The position numbers and the translations under genes are program-made. The notes beneath the pieces were generated by a model. The model was not told the origin of the DNA. It did not search any database and worked only from the letters and a program-made list of their open reading frames with translations. Positions 19,470 through 29,007 of a DNA stretch of 64,000 nucleotides are shown here, one piece after another (positions within the stretch are counted from its first letter, which is position 1; every line of letters starts with the position of its first letter). Source of the DNA: Sphingobium subterraneum (lineage in GTDB: Bacteria > Pseudomonadota > Alphaproteobacteria > Sphingomonadales > Sphingomonadaceae); the NCBI RefSeq assembly GCF_014199435.1, contig NZ_JACIJP010000003.1:186001-250000 (forward strand), written 5' to 3'.

Positions 19470-19802
19470 TTACTCCGCCTTCGCGACGCCCAGCTCGTCC
19501 ATCATCTGGTGAAGCTCACCGGCTTCGTACATTTCCATCATGATGTCGCTGCCGCCAACGAATTCGCCCTTTACATAAAGCTGCGGGATGGTCGGCCAGT
19601 CGGAAAAGGCCTTGATGCCCTGCCGCACTTCCTGATCCTGCAGCACGTCGACCGTATCATAGGCGACGCCCAGATGCTCAAGGATGGCGATCGCGCGGCT
19701 CGAAAACCCGCATTGCGGGAACAAGGGGGTGCCCTTCATGAACAGCACAACATCGTTCGATCCGACGATCTGACCGATGCGTTCCTCAATGGCCTGTGTC
19801 AT
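19470..19802 (-). CDS. grxD: monothiol glutaredoxin, Grx4 family
   Basis: 110 residues with the CGFS active site ([10 protein letters not shown], Cys about residue 31) and the family sequences [29 protein letters not shown]. Such proteins bind and hand on a [2Fe-2S] cluster with glutathione, usually together with a BolA-like partner. The partner is indeed encoded 44 bases away (19847-20080) in the same direction, so the two and the DUF1476 gene probably form a small operon for iron-sulfur handling. Confidence 0.95.
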   Translation of the reverse strand: MTQAIEERIGQIVGSNDVVLFMKGTPLFPQCGFSSRAIAILEHLGVAYDTVDVLQDQEVRQGIKAFSDWPTIPQLYVKGEFVGGSDIMMEMYEAGELHQMMDELGVAKAE

Positions 19803-19846
19803 TTTTCAAACTCCGAAACGGGAAAAAGGCGCTTGCCTGCAAGCCT

Positions 19847-20080
19847 TTAGTTGGGAACCGCCGTGGTCAGTTGCAAGGCGTGCAACACGCCGCCCATCCG
19901 GCCATCGAGGGCGGCGTAGACGGCCCGCTGCTGCTGCACGCGGTTCAGGCCACGAAAGCTCTCCGACACCACACGCGCGGCATAATGATCGCCATCGCCG
20001 CGCAAGTCGGTAATATCGACCTGCGCATCCGGAATGGCCGCGCGGATCATGTTTTCGATTTCCTGCGCGCTCATCGGCAT
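19847..20080 (-). CDS. BolA/IbaG family protein
   Basis: 77 residues, whole family domain: MSAQEIENMIRAAIPDAQVDI, then GDGDHYAARVVSESFRGLNRVQQQRAVYAAL and GGVLHALQLTT. The His in the H-Y position and the His near the C-terminus (VLHALQL) are the cluster-binding candidates. Binds a bridged [2Fe-2S] cluster with the CGFS glutaredoxin, encoded next door. An internal ATG (MSAQ) is a possible start 2 codons in. Confidence 0.93.
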   Translation of the reverse strand: MPMSAQEIENMIRAAIPDAQVDITDLRGDGDHYAARVVSESFRGLNRVQQQRAVYAALDGRMGGVLHALQLTTAVPN

Positions 20081-20090
20081 GGGCGACGTC

Positions 20091-20414
20091 CTATTGGGGT
20101 TCGATGAACATGCGGCGTGCGATCACCGCCTGCTCTTCGAGCGCAGCGCGCACCGTCGGCTCGTCGATCTCAACGCCCGCGCTGGTGAGGTCGCCAACGA
20201 GCTTGCGGATGACATCCTCGTCACCCGCTTCCTCAAAGTCAGCCTGCACGACCGCCTTCGCATAGGCATCGGTCTCGGCCGGGGTCAGTCCCATCTTCGC
20301 GCCCGCCCATTCACCGAGCAGACGATTGCGGCGCGCCGTGATGCGGAACTGCATGTCCTGATCGTGCGCGAACTGCGATTCGAAGGCTTTCTCGCGATCG
20401 TTAAAACTGGTCAT
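20091..20414 (-). CDS. ATPase inhibitor subunit zeta (DUF1476)
   Basis: 107 residues matching the DUF1476 family, known as the F1-ATPase inhibitor zeta of Paracoccus and related alphaproteobacteria. The N-terminus (MTSFNDREKAFESQFAHDQDMQF) is the family inhibitory region, and the rest is a four-helix bundle (ITARRNRLLGEWAGAKMG, EEAGDEDVIRKLVGDLTSAG). It would block reverse ATP hydrolysis by the synthase when the membrane potential falls. It is 10 bases upstream of bolA in the same direction, so likely the first gene of that operon. Confidence 0.88.
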   Translation of the reverse strand: MTSFNDREKAFESQFAHDQDMQFRITARRNRLLGEWAGAKMGLTPAETDAYAKAVVQADFEEAGDEDVIRKLVGDLTSAGVEIDEPTVRAALEEQAVIARRMFIEPQ

Positions 20415-20471
20415 ATGTGCTTGCCCCGGATGATAAACCCTGTGGTGAATAAGATAGGGATGCCGACGCCC

Positions 20472-21065
20472 TCACGCAACCGCAGGCACGAGCCATGGCT
20501 GGTCGGCGGCCCGCTTTTGCTCGTATTGCTCGATCCCGCTCGTATTGCCGAGCGTCAGCCCGACCTCGTCCAGCCCACCGAGCAGGCAGGACTTGCGGAA
20601 CGGATCGATCTCGAACGAAAATCGGTCCTGAAACGGCGTCGTCACGCTCTGCGCCTCCAGATCGACATGGATCGGATCGGTCTTGGCGACTTCCATCAGG
20701 CGGTCGACCGCTTCCTGCGGCACGGCAACCGTCAGGATACCGTTCTTGAACGCGTTGCTCGCGAAGATGTCCGAGAAGCTCGGCGCGATCACCACGCGCA
20801 CGCCCATGTCGATGAGCGCCCATGCCGCATGCTCGCGGCTCGATCCGCACCCGAAATTGTCGCCCGCGATCAAAATCGGGCTGCCCGCGTAGGTCGGGTC
20901 GTCGAACACATTGTCGGGGTCGGCACGCAACGCTTCGAACGCACCCTTGCCGAGGCCGACGCGCGAAATCGTCTTGAGCCATTTCGCCGCGATGACCATG
21001 TCGGTGTCGACATTCTTGGTACCAAGCGGATAGGCCCGGCCTTCGACCGTCTTCAACGGCTCCAT
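20472..21065 (-). CDS. leuD: 3-isopropylmalate dehydratase small subunit
   Basis: 197 residues, the normal length. Family features: [15 protein letters not shown] near residue 20, [16 protein letters not shown] (about 69-84), and [10 protein letters not shown]. With LeuC it isomerises 2-isopropylmalate to 3-isopropylmalate in leucine synthesis. Its ATG overlaps the stop of a 44-residue microprotein gene (TGATG), which itself overlaps leuC, so translation of the three is coupled. Confidence 0.97.
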   Translation of the reverse strand: MEPLKTVEGRAYPLGTKNVDTDMVIAAKWLKTISRVGLGKGAFEALRADPDNVFDDPTYAGSPILIAGDNFGCGSSREHAAWALIDMGVRVVIAPSFSDIFASNAFKNGILTVAVPQEAVDRLMEVAKTDPIHVDLEAQSVTTPFQDRFSFEIDPFRKSCLLGGLDEVGLTLGNTSGIEQYEQKRAADQPWLVPAVA

Positions 21066-21199
21066 CAGCGCGCGCTCTTCTCTGCCGTAGTCGCGACAGG
21101 GCGAACCTTCGTCGCGCCATCGGCCGCATGACCGAGCCGCACCGCAATCGCGGCGCTTCCCAATGCGCCGAGCACCATCAGCCAGAATGCACCCTTCAT
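21065..21199 (-). CDS. 44-residue membrane microprotein between leuC and leuD
   Basis: A tiny frame from the ATG at 21199 to the stop at 21065, too short for most gene finders. It has one predicted membrane helix ([20 protein letters not shown], residues 1-20) and then a short basic/acidic tail ([12 protein letters not shown]). It is held in place by a 4-base ATGA overlap with leuC and a TGATG overlap with leuD. These junctions and the clean hydrophobic helix argue that it is translated. Function unknown. Confidence 0.6.
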   Translation of the reverse strand: MKGAFWLMVLGALGSAAIAVRLGHAADGATKVRPVATTAEKSAR

Positions 21200-22635
21200 G
21201 CCGTCTCTCCCACCAATTCTCTTACGTCTGTCAGATGCCCGGTGATCGCCGCCGCCGCCGCCATCGCGGGCGAGACGAGGTGCGTACGCGCGCCCGGCCC
21301 CTGTCGGCCCATGAAATTGCGGTTGGATGTCGACGCGCACCGCTCGCCCGCAGGCACCCTGTCCGGGTTCATGCCCAGGCACATCGAGCAGCCCGGTTCG
21401 CGCCATTCAAAGCCCGATTCGGTGAAGATCCGGTCCAGTCCTTCGGCCTCCGCCTGCCGCTTGACGAGGCCCGAACCCGGCACGACCAGCGCCTGCCGGA
21501 TGGTGCCCGCGATCTTCCGGCCTTTCAGCACGGCAGCCGCCGCGCGCAGATCCTCGATCCGGCTGTTCGTGCAGCTTCCAATGAAGATATGCTCGACCGG
21601 CACGTCCTCCATCCGCTGCCCCACCGTCAGCCCCATATAATCGAGCGCGGCCTTCGCCGCCGCCTGCTTGGAGGGATCGGCGAAGCTCTCCGGCGCCGGA
21701 ACGACTCCGGTGATCGGTACCACATCCTCGGGGCTGGTTCCCCAGGTGACATTCGGCACCACTTCCGAAGCGTCGAACACGACGGACGTGTCGAACACCG
21801 CGCCCTCGTCCGTTACAAGGGTCTTCCAATAGGCAACCGCCGCGTCCCAGGCCGCGCCCTGCGGCGCCATCGGCCGCCCTTTCAGATACGCGAACGTCTT
21901 TTCGTCGGGCGCGAACAGCCCAGCGCGCGCGCCGCCCTCAATCGACATATTGGAAACGGTCAGTCGCCCCTCGATGCTGAGGTCACGAAACGCCGATCCG
22001 CGATATTCGATGACATGGCCCGTGCCACCCGCCGTACCGATGCGGCGGATGACTTCGAGGATCAGGTCTTTCGCCGTAACACCGGGGCCGAGTTCGCCAT
22101 CGACGCGCACTTCCATCGTCTTGGACTGCTTGAGCAGCAGCGTCTGGGTCGCCAGCACATGCTCGACCTCGCTGGTGCCGATGCCGAAGGCCAGCGCGCC
22201 CAGCGCACCATGCGCCGCTGTATGGCTATCGCCACACACAAGTGTCGTCCCCGGCAGGGTAAAGCCCTGTTCCGGGCCTACCACATGGACGATCCCCTGC
22301 TCCGGGTCCGCATCGCCGAAATAGCGGATGCCGAATTCGGGCGCATTGCGTTCCAGCGCGGCAAGCTGCCCCGCACCCTCAGGATCGGCGATCGGAATAC
22401 GGTTCCCTGCCGCGTCGCGTCGCGCGGTCGTGGGCAAATTGTGGTCGGGCACCGCGAGCGTCAGGTCGGGCCGACGCACCTTGCGGCCGGCGATGCGGAG
22501 ACCTTCAAAAGCCTGCGGGCTGGTCACTTCATGGATGAGGTGACGGTCGATGTAGATCAGGCAGGTTCCATCGTCCCGCCGCTCGACGACATGGGCGTCC
22601 CAGATTTTCTGGTACAGGGTAGTTGGCTGTGTCAT
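21196..22635 (-). CDS. leuC: 3-isopropylmalate dehydratase large subunit
   Basis: 479 residues from the ATG at 22635 ([15 protein letters not shown]); the 10 upstream codons are not family-like. An aconitase-fold enzyme with a [4Fe-4S] cluster. The ligand cysteines are in [13 protein letters not shown] (IGSCTNSR) and [11 protein letters not shown]. Substrate region blocks: [18 protein letters not shown] and [21 protein letters not shown]. Leucine pathway; leuA and leuB are not in the window. Confidence 0.97.
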   Translation of the reverse strand: MTQPTTLYQKIWDAHVVERRDDGTCLIYIDRHLIHEVTSPQAFEGLRIAGRKVRRPDLTLAVPDHNLPTTARRDAAGNRIPIADPEGAGQLAALERNAPEFGIRYFGDADPEQGIVHVVGPEQGFTLPGTTLVCGDSHTAAHGALGALAFGIGTSEVEHVLATQTLLLKQSKTMEVRVDGELGPGVTAKDLILEVIRRIGTAGGTGHVIEYRGSAFRDLSIEGRLTVSNMSIEGGARAGLFAPDEKTFAYLKGRPMAPQGAAWDAAVAYWKTLVTDEGAVFDTSVVFDASEVVPNVTWGTSPEDVVPITGVVPAPESFADPSKQAAAKAALDYMGLTVGQRMEDVPVEHIFIGSCTNSRIEDLRAAAAVLKGRKIAGTIRQALVVPGSGLVKRQAEAEGLDRIFTESGFEWREPGCSMCLGMNPDRVPAGERCASTSNRNFMGRQGPGARTHLVSPAMAAAAAITGHLTDVRELVGETA

Positions 22636-22719
22636 GCCGACGTCCCTAGCGCCAGTCGCGCGCAAACGGAAGAGAGTTAACCGCCTAGACCAACGCCTTT
22701 TCCTTTATACCCGGCAAGG

Positions 22720-22752
22720 AAAAGGCCGCTCCCGGTCGGGAACGGCCTTTTT
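22720..22752. terminator. hairpin terminator after csbD
   Basis: Stem AAAAGGCCG (22720-22728) with CGGCCTTTT (22743-22751), plus an inner CCCG/CGGG pair. The T-run on the plus strand and the A-run before it make it bidirectional. It lies 18 bases beyond the csbD stop and upstream of leuC. Confidence 0.75.
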
Positions 22753-22770
22753 GTCATTGAGGGAAAGAGA

Positions 22771-22953
22771 TCAGACTTTGTTGCCCAAGGCGCCTTTTAC
22801 CGAGCCCTTCAGCTGCTGGCCCTTGCCCTTGAGTTCCTGTGCCTGACCCTCTGCTTTCTGGTCGGGATCGCGGTTGTGGTCACCCAGCGCTTGCTTGCCA
22901 CGGCCGATGGCCTCGTTCGCCGCACCCTTGGCCTTGTCGATCAGTTCACCCAT
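22771..22953 (-). CDS. CsbD family stress protein
   Basis: 60 residues from the ATG at 22953, with AAGGAA well placed. The Lys/Gln/Gly-rich sequence [20 protein letters not shown] through [15 protein letters not shown] is the CsbD pattern. These proteins are induced by general stress in many bacteria, and their molecular role is not known. An EcfG-type promoter sits at 23007-23032, 54 bases upstream, so the gene is probably under general-stress control. Confidence 0.88.
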   Translation of the reverse strand: MGELIDKAKGAANEAIGRGKQALGDHNRDPDQKAEGQAQELKGKGQQLKGSVKGALGNKV

Positions 22954-23006
22954 GGGGAGTTCCTTTCCATTCCGGCAGGCGCACTGTGCGTCCGCTTCGA
23001 AAAGAA

Positions 23007-23032
23007 AACCATCGTAGGGCATCCGCAGTTCC
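23007..23032 (-). promoter_or_regulatory. candidate EcfG-type promoter for csbD
   Basis: On the minus strand GGAAC (23032-23028) and GGTT (23010-23007) are 17 bases apart, an exact match to the invariant bases of GGAAC-N16/17-cGTT. A transcript from about 23000 would have a leader of roughly 47 bases before the CsbD start. Confidence 0.6.
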
Positions 23033-23145
23033 TCGATTTGTCGCACGGACCGTCGTGCTTTTGCACGTGTCGATCACCTATTCTTAACCATTCCTTAGAA
23101 GATTTCCTTCACTCCCCATCGGACGTAATTGCCGGGGAATATGTT

Positions 23146-24726
23146 ATGTCGCTGGGAGACCACAGCACGGATGTCGCGATCATCGGCGCGGGGCCAGCGG
23201 GCCTGACCGCCGCCTATTTGCTCTCCAAACAGGGACTGCGCGTGACCGTGATCGAGAAAGATCCGGTCTATGTCGGCGGCATCAGTCGCACGGTCGAGCA
23301 TGACGGTTTTCGCTTCGACATCGGCGGCCACCGCTTCTTTTCGAAGTCGCAGGAAGTCGTTGACCTCTGGAACGAGATCCTGCCCGACGATTTCATCCAG
23401 CGTCCGCGGATGAGTCGCATCTATTACGAAGGCAAATTCTACAGTTATCCGCTACGCGCGTTCGAAGCGTTGGGCAATCTGGGCCTCTGGCGCTCGACGC
23501 TCTGCATGGCGAGCTTTGCGAAAGCAAAACTGTTCCCCAACCGCAATGTGCGCAGTTTCCAGGACTGGGTCGTCAACCAGTTCGGCCACAAGCTGTTTTC
23601 GATTTTCTTCAAGACCTACACCGAAAAGGTGTGGGGCATGCCCTGCGACGAGATGTCGGCAGACTGGGCCGCGCAGCGCATCAAGGGGCTATCGCTCGGC
23701 GGGGCAGTGCTCGATGGGCTGAAACGCAGTCTCGGCCTCAACAAGCGTCCCAATGACGGCATGGAAACGAAGACGCTGCTCGAAACCTTCCGCTATCCAC
23801 GCCTCGGCCCCGGCATGATGTGGGACGCGGCGCGCGACAAGGTGATCGCTGCCGGAAACCACGTGCTGATGGGCCACGGACTCAAGCAGGTGATGCAGGA
23901 TCAGGTGACCGGCCGCTGGCGCGTCCGCGCGACCCGGCAGGACGGCGCGAGCATCACTATCAACGCCGACCATGTCATTTCCAGCGCCCCGATGCGCGAA
24001 CTGGCCGGGCGCATCCATCCGCTGCCCAAAACGCTGAGCGATGCCCTCAACCTCAAATATCGCGATTTCCTGACCGTCGCCCTGATGATCCGTTCGGACG
24101 ACTTGTTCCCCGACAACTGGATCTACATTCACGACAGCAAGGTGAAGGTCGGCCGCGTGCAGAATTTCCGCAGCTGGTCGCCCGAAATGGTGCCTGATGC
24201 CACCATAGCCTGCGTCGGCCTCGAATATTTCTGCTTTGAGGGCGATGGCCTGTGGTCATCAAGCGATGCAGAACTGGTGGAATTCGCCAAGCGCGAGATG
24301 GCGATCCTGGGCCTTTGCCGCCCGCAGGATGTCGTCGGCGGTGCGGTCGTGCGGCAGGAAAAGGCCTATCCGGTCTATGACGACGCCTATGCCGCCAATG
24401 TACTGACCATGCGCACCGAGCTGGAAACGAAATATCCCACACTGCATCTTGTCGGCCGCAACGGCATGCACCGCTACAACAACCAGGATCACGCGATGAT
24501 GACAGCGATGCTGACGGTGCGCAACATCGTCGCGGGCGAGCGCCTTTACGACACCTGGGCGGTCAACGAAGACGCGGAATATCATGAGGCGGGCGATGAA
24601 GGCCAGATCGCGGCGGCGGGAACCCCGGAACTGACGTCGGGTGAGCGCGCAGCGCTGGCAAGCGTCCGCGATGTCCCCGCTAAGCTCGAGGCACCCTCCA
24701 CGAAATCCACCAGCCGGGCCGCCTGA
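23146..24726 (+). CDS. NAD(P)/FAD-dependent oxidoreductase (UGM/protoporphyrinogen-oxidase fold)
   Basis: 526 residues from the ATG at 23146; a longer frame from 22876 crosses the csbD promoter and is not coding-like. The N-terminal dinucleotide motif is [20 protein letters not shown] (residues about 9-28) followed by [30 protein letters not shown]. Family members oxidise or rearrange sugars and lipids in cell-surface polysaccharide synthesis. The next two genes (GtrA-like and a GT-C membrane protein, 3-base gap and 4-base overlap) support that setting. The substrate is unknown. Confidence 0.8.
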   Translation: MSLGDHSTDVAIIGAGPAGLTAAYLLSKQGLRVTVIEKDPVYVGGISRTVEHDGFRFDIGGHRFFSKSQEVVDLWNEILPDDFIQRPRMSRIYYEGKFYSYPLRAFEALGNLGLWRSTLCMASFAKAKLFPNRNVRSFQDWVVNQFGHKLFSIFFKTYTEKVWGMPCDEMSADWAAQRIKGLSLGGAVLDGLKRSLGLNKRPNDGMETKTLLETFRYPRLGPGMMWDAARDKVIAAGNHVLMGHGLKQVMQDQVTGRWRVRATRQDGASITINADHVISSAPMRELAGRIHPLPKTLSDALNLKYRDFLTVALMIRSDDLFPDNWIYIHDSKVKVGRVQNFRSWSPEMVPDATIACVGLEYFCFEGDGLWSSSDAELVEFAKREMAILGLCRPQDVVGGAVVRQEKAYPVYDDAYAANVLTMRTELETKYPTLHLVGRNGMHRYNNQDHAMMTAMLTVRNIVAGERLYDTWAVNEDAEYHEAGDEGQIAAAGTPELTSGERAALASVRDVPAKLEAPSTKSTSRAA

Positions 24727-24729
24727 TCC

Positions 24730-25134
24730 ATGGTGCGCCGGGTGTCGGCCTATCTGTGGCGCGTCACCTATGCGCGTTATGTTGCAGCGAGCGCGGCCGC
24801 CCTGTGTCTCGACATCGGCCTGTTCCTGCTCATGTTGCGCGTTGGCGTACCGCCGATCGCGGCATCGTCGATCGGCTATAGTGCGGGCCTTGTCCTGCAC
24901 TGGATCATCTCGTCGCGCCTCGTCTTTTCCGGCGCCGCTGCGCGCGATGCGCGGCAGCGCACCCAGCAAAAGGGCCTGTTCATCGCCTCCGCCATGATCG
25001 GCCTCGCCATCACCAGCGCGATCGTCGGCATTGGCACGCATTTCGGGCTGGACGCACGCCTCGCCAAGCTGGGCGCAATCGCCGTCAGCTTTCAGGCGAC
25101 ATGGATGCTGCGCCGTTCCGTCGTTTTCGCATGA
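24730..25134 (+). CDS. GtrA family membrane protein
   Basis: 134 residues with four predicted membrane helices. Family marks include YARYVAASAAALCLDIGLFLLML and the closing FQATWMLRRSVVF block. GtrA proteins flip or carry undecaprenyl-phosphate-linked sugars in O-antigen glucosylation and related cell-surface modification. It begins 3 bases after the oxidoreductase stop and its stop overlaps the next start (ATGA). Confidence 0.85.
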   Translation: MVRRVSAYLWRVTYARYVAASAAALCLDIGLFLLMLRVGVPPIAASSIGYSAGLVLHWIISSRLVFSGAAARDARQRTQQKGLFIASAMIGLAITSAIVGIGTHFGLDARLAKLGAIAVSFQATWMLRRSVVFA

Positions 25135-26918
25135 GCAGCGCTCCCTCCTTTACTGAACCGAAATCCGGCCGCTGGATCGACCGGGGGCGTCACGCGCAAT
25201 GGGTTCTGTTCGCGCTGTGGCTGGAATGCGTCCTTGTCTGGATGGTGCGCTATTGGGGGAGTTTCGACATCCTCGATTTTCGTGACCCTGACGATGCGAT
25301 GCGGCTGGTGCAGGTTCGTGATTTCCTGAACGGGCAGAGCTGGTTCGATGTCAGCCAGCACCGGGTCAATCCGCCCTTTGGCGGGCCGATGCACTGGTCG
25401 CGGCTGCTCGATCTGCCGATCGCCGGGCTGATAGCGCTGTTTCGCCCGCTGCTCGGGGCCCATGGCGCGGAGGTCGTGGCGTGCGTCGCCGTGCCCCTGA
25501 TCACCTTGGGGATTTTGTTCCTGCTGTTCCGCCGCGCGCTCCGGGACTTCCTCGGCAACGGCCTGTCGCTCTTTGCGATCGCGCTGCTCGCAACATCCTT
25601 CGCAATCCTGGCCCAGACCCCGCCGCTGCGGATCGACCATCATGCGTGGCAGATCGTCATGGCCGCTGCCACTATGGGTGGCGTACTCCACCACGATCCG
25701 CGCAAAGGAGGTATCATTGCCGCGCTCGCAATGGCGATGTGGCTGCATATTTCCAGCGAGGCACTCCCCTTCGCGGCGCTGGTGGGCGGCGTGATGGCTG
25801 TCCGTTACGCGCAAAGTGCGGCAGAATGGCCGCGCCTGATGACCTATATGCTGGTGCTGGTCGCTGGCTGCGCCGGGTTGCTGCTGCTCACCCATGGCTG
25901 GACCGGCAGCCTGATGTCCTACTGCGACGCCATGTCTCCGGTCTATCTGGCCCCGCTTGCTGCTGTGACAGCGGCGCTTTGGATTGCGCACCGGCTTGTT
26001 CCGCAAGACCGGGCCATACTCCGCTTCCTTCCCGCCGGAGTCGCAGGCCTTGCCGGAGCATTCTTGTTCGCGCGCATCGGCGGGCGCTGCCTCGCCGGGC
26101 CGTTCGCCACGCTTGATCCGGTGGTCTATGAGTTCTGGTACAAGGGCGTTCTTGAAGGTCTGCCGATCTGGAAACAGGATCCCATGCTCCGCGCGATCAT
26201 CCTGCTCCCTTCACTTGCGGGCATTATCGGCCTGTGTGTCGCATGGAAGCGCGAACCCGATCCCGCCCGGCGGGTGCAGTGGCTCTCGCTCGGGCTGCTG
26301 GCAGCGGGCGGGCTGTGCGTCGCCATCCTCGTCATGCGCTCGATGAGCGTCGCGCATCTCTTCGCGCTCCCCGGTTCGGCGTGGATGATCGCCGGGCTTT
26401 ATGCACGCGTCGAGACGATGAAATCGGCCTTAGCGCGGGTGGCGCTAGTGCTGCCGCTGTGCGCGATCAGCCCGGCGGGGCTGACAAGCGCAGCAGTGCT
26501 GATGGCCCCTGCCCCGCTGTCCGTCACTCCATCGACGTCCTGTTCCTCCCCCGCCCAAATCGCCGCGCTCGCAAACATGCCGACGACGACATTGTTTGCC
26601 CCGCTCGACATCGGCCCGAGCATTCTGCTGCGCACATCGCACAGTGTGATCGGGACAGGACATCACCGGAACGTCGCAGGCATCGGGAAAGTCGTGCACG
26701 CGTTCCTTGCACCTCCCGATCAGGCCCGCCCGATTATCCTGAGCACATCGGCACGCTATCTGCTGGTATGCCCCAATCTCGACGAGACGGGACGATACCG
26801 AAAAGCGCAGCCCAACGGACTGGTGGCGCAACTGGTGGCGGGCCACAGGCCGTCATGGCTCACCCCCGTCAAAGTCCCGGGCGTCGACTATATGCTCGTC
26901 TACCGGATCGAGCGCTAG
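25131..26918 (+). CDS. polytopic membrane protein, probable GT-C glycosyltransferase
   Basis: 595 residues from the ATG at 25131, which overlaps the GtrA stop. About ten or more hydrophobic helices. Early in the protein lies an extramembrane loop with DPDDAMRLVQVRDFL (about residues 52-66) and MHWSRLLD. Placed after the first helix, this looks like the acidic loop of GT-C lipid-linked sugar transferases such as STT3/PMT-type enzymes. Donor and acceptor unknown. With GtrA and the FAD oxidoreductase it forms a three-gene surface-sugar cluster. Its stop overlaps the stop of the convergent msrB gene. Confidence 0.75.
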   Translation: MSSAPSFTEPKSGRWIDRGRHAQWVLFALWLECVLVWMVRYWGSFDILDFRDPDDAMRLVQVRDFLNGQSWFDVSQHRVNPPFGGPMHWSRLLDLPIAGLIALFRPLLGAHGAEVVACVAVPLITLGILFLLFRRALRDFLGNGLSLFAIALLATSFAILAQTPPLRIDHHAWQIVMAAATMGGVLHHDPRKGGIIAALAMAMWLHISSEALPFAALVGGVMAVRYAQSAAEWPRLMTYMLVLVAGCAGLLLLTHGWTGSLMSYCDAMSPVYLAPLAAVTAALWIAHRLVPQDRAILRFLPAGVAGLAGAFLFARIGGRCLAGPFATLDPVVYEFWYKGVLEGLPIWKQDPMLRAIILLPSLAGIIGLCVAWKREPDPARRVQWLSLGLLAAGGLCVAILVMRSMSVAHLFALPGSAWMIAGLYARVETMKSALARVALVLPLCAISPAGLTSAAVLMAPAPLSVTPSTSCSSPAQIAALANMPTTTLFAPLDIGPSILLRTSHSVIGTGHHRNVAGIGKVVHAFLAPPDQARPIILSTSARYLLVCPNLDETGRYRKAQPNGLVAQLVAGHRPSWLTPVKVPGVDYMLVYRIER

Positions 26919-27412
26919 CCGGTCGCCGGGGCGAACGTCATCGCTCCGCCGTTCATGCAATAGCGTAGCCCCGTCGGCCGGGGGCCATCGTCAAACACAT
27001 GGCCGAGATGCCCGCCGCAGCGCGCGCAATGCACCTCGGTCCGGGCATAGCCCAGGTCGCGATCCGTGCTCGTGCCCACCCTACCGGGTAATGGCTGGTA
27101 AAAGCTCGGCCAGCCGGTGCCACTGTCAAACTTGGTCCTGGACGCGAACAGCGGCTGCTCACACCCGGCGCACCGGAACGTGCCCTTGCGCTTCTCATGG
27201 TTCAGCGGGTGGGTAAACGGCCGTTCCGTCGCCTTCTCCCGCAGGATCGCATATTGCTGCGGCGTCAGGCGGCTGCGCCATTGCGCATCGGTGAGCTGGA
27301 AGGGATAGGCGCGCGCCTCGGCGTCGTCGATCCACGGGAAGACCGACCCGGCGATCGCCGCCGCGCCCAACGCGACACCCCCGGCCAGCAGTGTTCTGCG
27401 CGAAATCATCAT
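26915..27412 (-). CDS. msrB: peptide-methionine (R)-S-oxide reductase, exported by Tat
   Basis: 165 residues from the ATG at 27412, with GGAGG 5 bases upstream; a longer frame exists. The N-terminus is a twin-arginine signal ([20 protein letters not shown]), so this is probably a periplasmic MsrB. The catalytic domain has the zinc cysteines CAGC and CARC, the substrate block [13 protein letters not shown], and the catalytic Cys in [10 protein letters not shown] (about residue 153). Repairs oxidised methionines in exported proteins. Confidence 0.93.
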   Translation of the reverse strand: MMISRRTLLAGGVALGAAAIAGSVFPWIDDAEARAYPFQLTDAQWRSRLTPQQYAILREKATERPFTHPLNHEKRKGTFRCAGCEQPLFASRTKFDSGTGWPSFYQPLPGRVGTSTDRDLGYARTEVHCARCGGHLGHVFDDGPRPTGLRYCMNGGAMTFAPATG

Positions 27413-27447
27413 TGCGTCCTCCCGATCCGGCTGTACCACCCCACATA

Positions 27448-28497
27448 ATGACGATGAAGCCGGATTTCGACACCCTATTGCGCGCAAAAGCCGACGAGCT
27501 GGGATTTGTCGCGCTGGGGATCTGCGATGCCGACGCCACGCCGCTCGCTGGCGAGCGCCTGCGCGCGTGGCTCGACGCGGGCTGTCATGGCGATATGCTG
27601 TGGATGGAGGAACGGGCCGACCAGCGCGCCAGCCCCACCGCCCTGTGGAGCGATGTGCGTTCGGTGATCATGCTCGGGATGAGCTATGCCTCCGCACACG
27701 ACCCGATGGCGCTGGCCGACGTACCGGATCGGGGCCGCATTTCCGTCTACGCGCAGGGCCGCGATTATCATGATGTCGTCAAGAAGGCGCTAAAGGCGCT
27801 CGCTCGCTGGATGGTCGACAACGGCTCGGGTGCGCTCAAAGTGTTCGTCGATACCGCTCCGGTGATGGAAAAGCCCCTCGCCGAAGCTGCCGGGATTGGC
27901 TGGCAGGGCAAGCACAGCAACATCGTCAGCCGTACCCACGGGAGCTGGCTGTTTCTCGGCGCGATCTACACCAGCGCGTCCCTTGCTCCCAGTGCCCCCG
28001 CGCAGGACCGCTGCGGCCGCTGCACCGCCTGCCAGAGCGCCTGCCCCACGGATGCGTTCATCGCGCCCTATCGGCTCGACGCGCGGCGGTGCATTTCCTA
28101 CCTCACCATCGAACACAAAGGCCCGATCCCGCACGACCTGCGCGCCGGGATCGGTAACCATGTCTATGGCTGCGACGACTGCCTCGCCGTATGCCCGTGG
28201 AACAAGTTCGCCAGCGCGGCGCAGGCGAACCGCGAATTTGTCGGGCGGGCCGAACTGGCGGCGCCCGCACTCGCCGACCTGCTGAAACTCGACGATGCGG
28301 GCTTTCGCGAGGTGTTCGCCGGATCGCCGATCAAGCGCATCGGTCGCGACCGGATGGTGCGCAACGCCGCGATTGCGGCCGGCAACAGCGGCGACGCTTC
28401 CCTGCGCCCCGCGCTTACCGCGCTGCTCAAGGATGAAAACGATGTCGTGCAGGAAGCCGCGATGTGGGCGCTCGATCGGCTGACGTTCGCCCCATAG
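27448..28497 (+). CDS. queG: epoxyqueuosine reductase
   Basis: 349 residues from the ATG at 27448 (the ATG at 27454 is possible too). Last step of queuosine tRNA modification, a cobalamin-dependent reduction. The sequence has [10 protein letters not shown] (about 147-156), two ferredoxin-like [4Fe-4S] sets ([16 protein letters not shown] and [15 protein letters not shown]), and a C-terminal HEAT-like repeat region ([25 protein letters not shown]). Divergent from msrB; the 35-base gap leaves little room for two promoters. Confidence 0.96.
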   Translation: MTMKPDFDTLLRAKADELGFVALGICDADATPLAGERLRAWLDAGCHGDMLWMEERADQRASPTALWSDVRSVIMLGMSYASAHDPMALADVPDRGRISVYAQGRDYHDVVKKALKALARWMVDNGSGALKVFVDTAPVMEKPLAEAAGIGWQGKHSNIVSRTHGSWLFLGAIYTSASLAPSAPAQDRCGRCTACQSACPTDAFIAPYRLDARRCISYLTIEHKGPIPHDLRAGIGNHVYGCDDCLAVCPWNKFASAAQANREFVGRAELAAPALADLLKLDDAGFREVFAGSPIKRIGRDRMVRNAAIAAGNSGDASLRPALTALLKDENDVVQEAAMWALDRLTFAP

Positions 28498-28500
28498 GCG

Positions 28501-28890
28501 CTACTTTCCTGGAACCTCACACTTTGCCAGTTCCACATCCTCGCCGGTGGGCAGGCGGCTGTCGACATGCGTGACCTGCGGCTCTTTTCCCTTGGCGGGC
28601 GCATAGAGATAGGTGTCGATCACACAGCGCCCCGTGGTGAACTGCAACTTGCGCACCGTCCGGTCGCGGATGTCGAGCCGCGGCGCACCGAACAGAGCGA
28701 CCAGCTTCCTGGCATCCAGACCCATCAACGGCGCGGGCGCCGCCCCGTACTGTGATGCCATGACCTGCGTGCGGGTGGACGCGGATGCCGGACCCGGGCC
28801 GGTTTCCCCGCAGCCTGATAACGCCAGCGCGCACGCGCCAAGCACCCCCAGCGCAACCCCGCGCGTACCGAACGTTTCGATGCCTTTCAT
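28501..28890 (-). CDS. hypothetical lipoprotein
   Basis: 129 residues from the ATG at 28890. Signal sequence and lipobox LALSGC (Cys about 27) point to a lipoprotein. The mature part (LMGLDARKLVALFGAPRLDIRDRTVRKLQF) suggests a small domain of the kind found in SmpA/OmlA-like outer-membrane proteins, but the resemblance is weak. A disulfide could join CVIDTYLY and AKCEVP. Convergent with queG (3-base gap). Start and function uncertain; an ATG 15 bases upstream is in frame. Confidence 0.7.
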   Translation of the reverse strand: MKGIETFGTRGVALGVLGACALALSGCGETGPGPASASTRTQVMASQYGAAPAPLMGLDARKLVALFGAPRLDIRDRTVRKLQFTTGRCVIDTYLYAPAKGKEPQVTHVDSRLPTGEDVELAKCEVPGK

Positions 28891-29007
28891 ACCCTGCCTA
28901 TTCACCCGTTACGCAGCCCCGTCAATTGCCCGGTTGCACACGCGCGGCGCGGTGGGTAGGGACAGCGCCAGTCCGCTTTGCCCGTCCGCTGTCCGAAAGG
29001 TTTTGCC

